Positions 5,942-12,066 of a stretch of DNA of 14,760 nt are shown here, piece after piece. The notes under the pieces were generated by a model that saw nothing but the letters and a program-made list of their open reading frames with translations, was not told where the DNA came from and did not search any database. The stretch comes from Actinomycetota bacterium. Lineage in GTDB: Bacteria; Actinomycetota; Thermoleophilia; Solirubrobacterales; Solirubrobacteraceae. The stretch is taken from NCBI GenBank assembly GCA_005788585.1, contig SYBY01000241.1, positions 1 to 14,760 on the forward strand. Direction: 5' to 3'. Positions within the stretch are counted from its first letter, which is position 1; every line of letters begins with the position of its first letter. A program made the position numbers and the translations under genes.

Positions 5942-7558
5942 ATGGACCCGCTGCAACATCGACGCCGCCGGCGGCTGTACGTGCCGGCGCTGACCGCTCT
6001 CCTGGTGGGGCTCGCGGCCGGCGGCGCGACGGCGCAGGAGCAGCCGACGCCGCCCGCCGAGGCGCCGCAGGCGGTCGCGGAAGCGATCGCAGAGGTCACG
6101 GCGCCCGGGGCCGAGGAACGGCCGCCCATCGAGAAGCTCTCGCGCCCGCGACCCACGCGCGCGCTGCTGATCGCCGAGCAGCGGGCCATCGAGGCCCGGC
6201 GTGCCGAGGCGGCGCGGCTGGCGCGCTCACGCACCGTGCAGGGTGCGCTGCGCCGGGCGCTGCTGCTGCGCGAGATCGACCAGGAGGAGCACGACGCGAT
6301 GCGGCGCTCCTGGTACCGCGCCGGGCTCGCGCAACAGCGTCTCGGCGGGACGCGCGGCGCCGAGCTGGGCGCGGTCCTCGGCCAGGTCCGGTCGCTCGCC
6401 CAGCGACGGATGCTCGGCCCGAGCCGCATCAACGCCGCGATCCTGAGCGTGCGCCGCAACGCCGAGGTGTGGACGAGCCGGCCGATGCCCAAGGCCGGGG
6501 CCGACGTGTCGTTCCCCCGTGACGACCGGGTCTACCGCTACATCCCGGGCCAGGGCGTGCAGATGCACCCGCTGGCCTCGTTCGGGGTGGCCAACGCGCT
6601 GGCGCGCGCGTGCATCAGCACGAAGAAGACCTGCCGGGAGCGCCGGCTGCGGCGCCTGCTGGACGACCTGCTCGAGGTCTCGGTCTTCCGGGCGGGCTAC
6701 CGGGCATGGGAGTACGGCTACGCGTTCGGCACCGGGTCGCCGCCTTGGGTCAGCGGCATGGCGCAGGGCACGGCGGTGCAGGCGTTCGCGCGCGGCGCCA
6801 GGGCACTCGACAACCGCATCTACCTCGACATCTCCCGCAGCGCGCTCGGCGCCTTCGAGCGCCGCCCGCCGCAGGGCGTGTCGGTCGGCACAGGCGACCG
6901 CAGGCGGTACGTCATGTACTCCTTCGCGCCGTCCCAGCACATCCTCAACGGGGAACTCCAGGCGGTCGCAGGGATCCACGATCTCGTGGCGTTCTCCGGC
7001 GACGGCCGGGCCCGGGCGCTGTTCGAGCGCGGGGAGCGGGGCGTGCGCGCGTCGGTCAAGGACTACGACACGGGCGCCTGGTCGCTGTACAGCCAGGGCG
7101 GCGCCGAGTCGAACCTCCACTACCACCGCTTCACCACCGTCCAGCTGCGCGGCCTCTGCCGCCGCACGAAGCAGGGCGCGTACTGCCGCGCCAAGCACCG
7201 GTTCCGCGACTATCAGAAGGAACCGACCACGGTGCGGATCGGTGCCGTGCGCGGCGCGTGGGCCGGGCGTGCGTCGCGGATCGGGTTCTCGGTCTCGAAG
7301 GTCGGTCGCGTCTGGGTACGGGTCGACGGGCCGGGCGGGCGGTCGTTCGAGCGCACCATGCGGCTGACGCGCGGCCGCCACAGCGTCGTGTGGACCCCGC
7401 CGCGGCGCGGGACCTACACGGTGCGGATCGACGCGCGCGGCTTGAGCGGCCCCGCGGGACGGACGGCGATGAAGGTGCAGGTCGTGCACCCCAAGCCCAA
7501 GCCCAAGCCGAAGCCCAAGAAGAAGAAGCCGGCGAAGAAGACGAAGGCGTCGTCGTAA
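5942..7558 (+). CDS. Secreted D-glucuronyl C5-epimerase family protein with Lys/Pro tail
   Basis: 538 aa. Residues 1-31 look like a Sec signal peptide: HRRRRRLYV then a hydrophobic stretch ending GGATA|Q. Residues 32-180 are an Arg/Ala-rich helical region. The C-terminal C5-epimerase domain is about 196-405: YRYIPGQGVQMHPLASFG (198-215), FGTGSPPWVSGMAQGTA (262-278), APSQHILNGELQAVAGIHDL (329-348), KDYDTGAWSLYS (373-384) and YHRFTTVQLRGL (394-405). Eukaryotic family members turn D-glucuronate into L-iduronate in heparan chains. The YEEY motif of animal enzymes is YVMY here (323-326), so the Glu pair is missing; Tyr383 and Tyr394 are kept. An Ig-like beta region (about 430-514) and the tail PKPKPKPKPKKKKPAKK follow, perhaps binding anionic wall polymers. 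Start: ATG 5942; GTG 5939 is adjacent. Activity is unproven. It is probably cotranscribed with the peptidase 13 bp downstream. Confidence 0.8.
   Translation: MDPLQHRRRRRLYVPALTALLVGLAAGGATAQEQPTPPAEAPQAVAEAIAEVTAPGAEERPPIEKLSRPRPTRALLIAEQRAIEARRAEAARLARSRTVQGALRRALLLREIDQEEHDAMRRSWYRAGLAQQRLGGTRGAELGAVLGQVRSLAQRRMLGPSRINAAILSVRRNAEVWTSRPMPKAGADVSFPRDDRVYRYIPGQGVQMHPLASFGVANALARACISTKKTCRERRLRRLLDDLLEVSVFRAGYRAWEYGYAFGTGSPPWVSGMAQGTAVQAFARGARALDNRIYLDISRSALGAFERRPPQGVSVGTGDRRRYVMYSFAPSQHILNGELQAVAGIHDLVAFSGDGRARALFERGERGVRASVKDYDTGAWSLYSQGGAESNLHYHRFTTVQLRGLCRRTKQGAYCRAKHRFRDYQKEPTTVRIGAVRGAWAGRASRIGFSVSKVGRVWVRVDGPGGRSFERTMRLTRGRHSVVWTPPRRGTYTVRIDARGLSGPAGRTAMKVQVVHPKPKPKPKPKKKKPAKKTKASS
7490..7527 (+). 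repeat. Short AAGCCC tandem repeat coding the Pro-Lys tail
   Basis: Four to five near-perfect copies of the hexamer AAGCCC (one with G for C), followed by AAGAAGAAG. They encode the alternating Lys-Pro tail and Lys run of the epimerase-family protein. Such a hexamer tract could change length by slippage without shifting the reading frame. Confidence 0.7.
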
Positions 7559-7571
7559 CGTTGGAGGCGTG

Positions 7572-8228
7572 ATGCGGCGCCTCATGGCAGGAGTCGGTGC
7601 AGGGCTGCTGCTGGCGGTGATCCCCGCGGCCGCCGACGCGGCGACGCCCTACCGCGCGACGATCTTCACGCTCTCGTCGAAGCAGCGCGACGCGATGACG
7701 CCCAGCGTCTGGCGCACCGGCTGCCCGGTCGGCCTCGGCGATCTGCGTGTCGTGCGCCTGCGCCACTACGGCTTCTCCGGGAAGGTGGGCGTCGGCCGCC
7801 TGGTCGTCCACCGAGACGCCGCGCCCGATGTGGTGCGCATCTTCCGCCGCCTGTACGCGGCGAAGTTCCCCATCCGCAAGATGCGCCCGATCGAGCGGTA
7901 CGGCGGGTCGGACCACGCGTCGATCGAGGACGACAACACGTCGGCCTTCAACTGCCGCAAGGTGACCGGCGGCACGGGCTGGAGCCAGCACGCCTACGGG
8001 CGGGCGATCGACATCAACCCGATCGAGAACCCGTACGTGAGCGGCTCACCGCCGCGGACGTCGCACCCGAAGTCCGCGCCGTTCGTGCGCCGGACGCCGT
8101 ACCGCAAGGGCATGGCGGTCTCCGGCCGGGCTCTGGTGCGCGCGTTCGACCGCGAGGGTTGGGGCTGGGGCGGGCGCTGGCAGGGCGGCGTGCGCGACTA
8201 CCAGCACTTCTCGCCGAGCGGCCGCTAG
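7572..8228 (+). CDS. Secreted zinc M15-family (D-Ala-D-Ala carboxypeptidase-like) peptidase
   Basis: 218 aa. A signal peptide is evident: MRRLMAGVGAGLLLAVIPAA then ADAA, with cleavage likely near residue 24. The mature part is a single M15 domain. Its zinc site is seen as SQHAYGRAID (His140, Asp147) and DYQHF (catalytic Asp209, His212). The upstream SDHASIEDDNTSAFNCRKV and the GWGWGGRW stretch are typical of the M15 D-Ala-D-Ala/L-Ala-D-Glu peptidase group, which trims peptidoglycan stem peptides outside the membrane. Start: ATG 7572 with GGAGG at 7563-7567; the GTG immediately before it is too close to that site. The 13-bp distance from the epimerase-family gene suggests one operon of cell-envelope enzymes. 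Its stop codon overlaps that of the convergent cupredoxin gene. Confidence 0.88.
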   Translation: MRRLMAGVGAGLLLAVIPAAADAATPYRATIFTLSSKQRDAMTPSVWRTGCPVGLGDLRVVRLRHYGFSGKVGVGRLVVHRDAAPDVVRIFRRLYAAKFPIRKMRPIERYGGSDHASIEDDNTSAFNCRKVTGGTGWSQHAYGRAIDINPIENPYVSGSPPRTSHPKSAPFVRRTPYRKGMAVSGRALVRAFDREGWGWGGRWQGGVRDYQHFSPSGR

Positions 8229-8923
8229 ATGCTGACGGTCAGGGCCCGGGTCATCGACCCGTGGCCGGGGACGGTGCAGAAGAACCGGTACGCGCCCGCG
8301 GCGAGCGTGATGTCCTTCGTGACGTCTCCGTGCAGCGGAATCTCGTCGGAGAGCTTCATCGGGCCGACGAGCGGGGCGGTGCCCTCGAGCCAGAGGTTGT
8401 GGTCGTCGAGGTCGTAGTTGTGGAAGTTCACGGTCAGGGCGCCGCTGCGCACGGTGCTGCGGGTCGTCTCGAAGACGAAGACGCCGTCGCGGTCGTAGGC
8501 CTTCACGCCGACGGCGTTGAGCTCGGGGGTCGGGGCGTCGCCGCCGCCGGTCGAGCCGCCGCCCGGTGCGGGCGCGGTGTCGCCGGAGCCGCCCCCTCCG
8601 GTCGGGGCAGGTGCGGTCGGGCTCGTGCCGCCCGGTGCAGGCGCAGGGGCGGACGGCGCGGGCTTTGCCGGCTTCTTCTTCTGGGTCGCCTTCTTCTTGG
8701 CCTTGGGACAGCGCTTCGCGTCACCGCCGCGGCGCGCGCCGGAGGTCTGCTTCCGGCTCGTGCCGCGGCGGCATCGCGTCCGCTGACCGGGGCGCTTCTG
8801 CTTCGCCCCGGCCGTACGGTCTTTGGTCGCCGCCTTGGCGGCGGAGGCGTCGGCCGCGTGCGCGCCCGCGGGCGCCGCGGCACACGTCGCGAGCAGCACG
8901 CAGACGAGCAGCGCGCGCCTCAC
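8225..8923 (-). CDS. Secreted type-1 copper (cupredoxin-like) protein with Lys-rich linker
   Basis: 232 aa. Residues 1-23 form a signal peptide (RRALLVCVLLATCAAAPAGAHA). Then comes a Lys/Arg-rich segment with Cys51 and Cys72, a Pro/Ala- and Gly-rich flexible linker (about 86-133), and a C-terminal cupredoxin domain (about 136-232). The copper ligands can be placed as His175 (DDHNLW) and the C-terminal loop CTVPGHGSM with Cys216, His221 and Met224, the order of a blue-copper site. It would bind copper outside the membrane and carry single electrons. The GTG start overlaps the DUF1501 stop (GTGA), so it is the third gene of the DUF1800-DUF1501 unit and probably works with it. Its Lys-rich segment resembles that of the DUF1800 protein. 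The redox partner is unknown. Confidence 0.85.
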   Translation of the reverse strand: MRRALLVCVLLATCAAAPAGAHAADASAAKAATKDRTAGAKQKRPGQRTRCRRGTSRKQTSGARRGGDAKRCPKAKKKATQKKKPAKPAPSAPAPAPGGTSPTAPAPTGGGGSGDTAPAPGGGSTGGGDAPTPELNAVGVKAYDRDGVFVFETTRSTVRSGALTVNFHNYDLDDHNLWLEGTAPLVGPMKLSDEIPLHGDVTKDITLAAGAYRFFCTVPGHGSMTRALTVSI

Positions 8924-10323
8924 AGCAGCACCGGCTGGGCCAGCGCACCGGCGCCCGGGATGATCCCGTCGGCGTCGGTCTGCAGCCACTGCTCGAGCAG
9001 GCCGCAGTACAGCGCGCGGAAGTCGGCGGTGGCCCGGAGGTTCCCGTGCTCGTCGAGCCCGGCCCCGACCGTCCCGTCCTGGGTCAGGCCGGGGAACTCG
9101 CCGATCATGCCCTGCGCGACGTCGCGGCCGATGACGAACGCCGAGCCCGCCGCGCCGTGATCGGTGCCGGCCGAGCCGTTCTCCTCGGGCCGGCGCCCGA
9201 ACTCGCTCCAGACGAGCAGGACGACGCGGTGGTCGAGCCCGCGCAGCTGAAGGTCCTCCCAGAAGGCGCGGAGGTTCTCGCACGTCGTGCGCAGGTTGCG
9301 CTCGAAGTCGGCCGCCTGGGTGGAGTGGGTGTCCCAGCCGCCGGCGGCGTCCACGGTGACCGCGCGGATCGGCAGGTGGTTGCCGTCGACGGTGACGTGC
9401 AGCAGCCGGGCGAGGGACTGCAGCCGGGTCTTCATCGCGCTGTTGGCGGTGGGGTAGCCCGCGGCGGGGTCGGTGGCGGGCGAGCTGCTCGCCGACGACA
9501 GGTCGGACCGCAGCTGCGCCGAGCTGGCCTGGATGCGCCGCGCGTAGGCGAGCGCCGGGTCACCGCCGGGCAGCGCGCCGAGCTGGCGGTGCGCGTCGCG
9601 CAGGCGCGTCGTCATGGCGGTGCCCCAGGTCCCGTGCGTGCCGAAGTCGTAGGACCCGATGCTGTCGGTCGCCGCGACGGGATTCGTGGCGGTCGCCAGC
9701 GCGGGGGAGAGCAGGCCCGAGAAGCTCAGGCCCTGGATCGGGACGTCGGGCGAGCCGACGCGGTCGAGGTAGCGGCCGAGCCAGCCGGTGCTGCCGGTCG
9801 GGTCCAGCGCCCCGACCTCCCAGTAGTGCCGCGACGTGAAGTGCGACTGGTTCGGCGACGGGTACCCGATCGCCGGGGCGACCGCGACGCCGCACGACGG
9901 GTCGTCCCAGAGCTCACGCAGGCCCTCCGCCGACGGGTGCCAGACCAGCGACGGGTCGGGTTCGAAGCGGCGGGCCGGGTCGTCGGCGACGCGCAGCGTG
10001 GGGCGCAGGTCGGCGTACCGGCTGTGCCCGGCGGGGGCGAGCAGGCTGAAGTTATCCGCCCCGCCGTCCATGAAGACGGACACGATCACGCGGTGGTCCC
10101 CGGCGGCTTGCGCGACGGCGGCCTCGAACGCCTCGGGCGCCAGCAGCTTGCCCGCGCCGTAGACCGACAGGGCGAGGCCGGCGGAGCGCAGGAGCATCGA
10201 GCGGCGCGTCATGCCCGTGCCCGCCGGGGTGGGCATCCCGGGCTCGATGGCGGGCAGGCCCTCGCCGGCGCGGGCGATGCCCTCGTGCGAGCGGTTCCAG
10301 TCCGAGCAGCAGCGATGGGTCAT
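8920..10323 (-). CDS. DUF1501 family protein with twin-arginine signal
   Basis: 467 aa. The N-terminus is MTHRCCSDWN with a Cys pair, then a Pro/Gly-rich stretch, then a twin-arginine signal: TRRSMLLRSAGLALSVYGAG (39-58). The DUF1501 domain starts at VIVSVFMDGGADNFSLLAPA (79-98) and continues with SRYADLRPTLRV and QSHFTSRHYWEVGAL. It ends with the conserved WSEFGRRPEENGSAGTDHGA. DUF1501 is generally grouped with the alkaline-phosphatase/sulfatase-like fold, but its reaction is unknown. It normally pairs with DUF1800, as here. The start ATG at 10323 shares one base with the DUF1800 stop (TGATG). Starting instead at Met38 would give a shorter Tat leader; the upstream ATG fits the operon overlap better. 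Confidence 0.92.
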   Translation of the reverse strand: MTHRCCSDWNRSHEGIARAGEGLPAIEPGMPTPAGTGMTRRSMLLRSAGLALSVYGAGKLLAPEAFEAAVAQAAGDHRVIVSVFMDGGADNFSLLAPAGHSRYADLRPTLRVADDPARRFEPDPSLVWHPSAEGLRELWDDPSCGVAVAPAIGYPSPNQSHFTSRHYWEVGALDPTGSTGWLGRYLDRVGSPDVPIQGLSFSGLLSPALATATNPVAATDSIGSYDFGTHGTWGTAMTTRLRDAHRQLGALPGGDPALAYARRIQASSAQLRSDLSSASSSPATDPAAGYPTANSAMKTRLQSLARLLHVTVDGNHLPIRAVTVDAAGGWDTHSTQAADFERNLRTTCENLRAFWEDLQLRGLDHRVVLLVWSEFGRRPEENGSAGTDHGAAGSAFVIGRDVAQGMIGEFPGLTQDGTVGAGLDEHGNLRATADFRALYCGLLEQWLQTDADGIIPGAGALAQPVLL

Positions 10324-11945
10324 CAGCACACCTGGAAGTCGGGAGACGCCGCGATGAGGTGCCGCAGGCTGTTCTGCCTCATCGCGCGGAAGTCGTTGGT
10401 GGAGTAGCCGCTGGGCCGCGGCTGGTCGGCGTAGGCGCGCAGGGCGGCGAGGGTCTCGGCGCTGACGGTCGGGTCGCCCCAGAAGCGCAGCGCGGCGGCG
10501 ACTGCCTCGGCGGGGGTCTCGTTCGACCCGCTGTAGCTCCCGCTCGTGGCGGCCAGGCCGTTCATCGCCTCGTACGCCAGCTCCCAGCGCCCGAGGTGCG
10601 TGGACGTGTCCAGCCACGCCTGGTCCTTCCAGCCCGACACGTTGGGCGGGTAGAAGAGGCGCTGCCCGGACGGGTCTGCGCGCCAGCCCCAGTTCGTGTT
10701 CGCGATGCCGCGCCCCGCCCCGCGCATGAGGCCCGCGGCCAGGACGACCGGCGGCTTGACCATCGACGGGCCCGCGTGGAAGTCGGGGTGCAGGAGGATG
10801 GCCTCGAGGACGTCGGCGATCGAGCGGCCGCTCGTGACGTACAGGTGCTCGAGCGCACCCTGGGTCGCCGGCGACGGCGGGGTGGGGACGAAGTACGACC
10901 AGAGCTTCAGCACGAAGAACGACCGGTGGTACGGGTTGTCGAGGCAGAGGTCGACGGCGCCCGCCCAGTCGAACGTGCCGGCGCGCTGGTACGCGGTCCC
11001 AGCCCAGAGCGTCTTGGTGCCGCGGTCCTGCCAGTTTGTGTGCAGCCGGAAGTTCACGAGCCGCCCCTCGGCGTCGCTCCAGTCCGCGCGCCAGCCGGTC
11101 AGCGCGCGAGCGAGCTGGCGGACGTCGGCCTCGGTGTACGCGCCGCGGTCGGCGCCGAGGGTGAAGAGCTCCATGAGCTCCCGCGCGTAGTTCTCGTTCG
11201 GGCTGAACCGGCGGTTCTCGATCCCGTCGAGCCACACGAGCATCGCGGGATTCACCGTGATGGCCATGACGAGGTCGCGGAACGACCCGAGCGCCCGGCT
11301 GCGCAGCAACTCGTTCTGATCGATGGCGAGCCACTGGCCGACCTTGTCCGACGACGTCGCGAACCAGTCGTGCAGGACCAGCGTCATGCGCTCGGTGAGC
11401 TGCTGGTCGGAGCGGACCATGCGATCGAGCCACCAGCAGTGGTCGTGGCTCCACGCATCGCGCGGCGCGAGCGGGGGCGGCGCGGGACCGACGAGCGACG
11501 CCGTCCCCGCGGGCCGCACGAGCTGCCGGACGGCCTCCTCCAGGCCGAGGGCTGCCACGCGCTCGCTGTCGGCCCGCCCCTTCGGGCCGAACCCCGCGCG
11601 CCAGAGCAGCCGCTCGGCCTGGACCACCCCGAACGGGCCGCCGTAGACCTCCAGGCCCGCGGGCCGCGGCGGGCGCGCCGGCGGCGGAGGGAGCGGGGCC
11701 TCGGGGGTCGTCGGAGGCGGGGCGGCTGGGGAGAGAGGGCGGACGGGCGTCTTCGCCGCCGGCTTCTTCGCGACGGTCTTCTTCTGCTTGGCCTTTTGCT
11801 GCTTGGCCAGGCACTTCTTGTACGCGGAGGTCTGCTTCTTGCTCGCGCCCTTGCGCGGCTTTTTGCACACCACCTTCTTCGCCGGGGCCTTGCGCTTCGG
11901 CTTGGCCTTCGTCCTCCGGCGAGCTGACGTCGTCCCTGCCGCCAC
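10323..11945 (-). CDS. DUF1800 family protein with Lys-rich N-terminus
   Basis: 540 aa from the chosen GTG. Residues 9-66 are very rich in Lys/Arg with Cys27 and Cys45 around GASKKQTS, followed by a Pro-rich linker to about 97. The DUF1800 domain follows: AERLLWRAGFGPKG (110-123), ERMTLVLHDWFATS, NENYARELMELFTLG, ARALTGWRAD and FYPPNVSGWKDQAWL. DUF1800 is an alpha-helical family of unknown function found beside DUF1501. The start is uncertain. GTG 11945 has AAGGA just upstream, and the 21 codons between it and an in-frame ATG at 12008 include several rare A/T-ending codons (GTT, CGA, CTA, CCA). An ATG at 12098 would run into the divergent amidase gene. With any of these starts no hydrophobic signal peptide is seen, although the partner DUF1501 has a Tat signal. 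Confidence 0.88.
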   Translation of the reverse strand: MAAGTTSARRRTKAKPKRKAPAKKVVCKKPRKGASKKQTSAYKKCLAKQQKAKQKKTVAKKPAAKTPVRPLSPAAPPPTTPEAPLPPPPARPPRPAGLEVYGGPFGVVQAERLLWRAGFGPKGRADSERVAALGLEEAVRQLVRPAGTASLVGPAPPPLAPRDAWSHDHCWWLDRMVRSDQQLTERMTLVLHDWFATSSDKVGQWLAIDQNELLRSRALGSFRDLVMAITVNPAMLVWLDGIENRRFSPNENYARELMELFTLGADRGAYTEADVRQLARALTGWRADWSDAEGRLVNFRLHTNWQDRGTKTLWAGTAYQRAGTFDWAGAVDLCLDNPYHRSFFVLKLWSYFVPTPPSPATQGALEHLYVTSGRSIADVLEAILLHPDFHAGPSMVKPPVVLAAGLMRGAGRGIANTNWGWRADPSGQRLFYPPNVSGWKDQAWLDTSTHLGRWELAYEAMNGLAATSGSYSGSNETPAEAVAAALRFWGDPTVSAETLAALRAYADQPRPSGYSTNDFRAMRQNSLRHLIAASPDFQVC

Positions 11946-12066
11946 CTGTGCCGTCCTTGGTAGGAAGTCGGTAGGGATGGTGCGGCATCGCGAAACCCCG
12001 CTGGCCATCTGTCCGATCGGCGGGCGGGCGTCCAGCGGGCGGCGGGCCTCGTAGGCTGTGCGCCCG
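11946..12066. promoter_or_regulatory. Divergent intergenic region, DUF1800 / amidase
   Basis: About 121 bp between the chosen divergent starts. TAGGCT (12052-12057) lies 9 nt before the amidase ATG at 12067 and fits a TANNNT -10 for a leaderless or nearly leaderless transcript; no -35 stands out and there is no clear Shine-Dalgarno. An 8-bp palindrome CCGATCGG lies at 12013-12020. For the minus strand AAGGA upstream of GTG 11945 is the only recognisable signal; I see no convincing -10 for DUF1800. Confidence 0.4.

Noticed and set aside
8566..10407. A 613-codon open frame on the plus strand opposite the cupredoxin and DUF1501 genes
   Set aside because: It is antisense to two well-supported families, its translation is Arg/Ala/Gly-rich with no domain, and such frames are usual in very GC-rich DNA.
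11760..11910. A Lys-rich tract that could be a nucleoid histone-like tail
   Set aside because: It is in frame with the DUF1800 domain, lies before a Pro linker, and matches the linker of the secreted cupredoxin protein, so a histone-like gene is not supported.
10359..11927. A 522-codon plus-strand open frame opposite DUF1800
   Set aside because: Composition is Arg/Val/Pro-rich without motifs; it mirrors the codon pattern of the real gene on the other strand.
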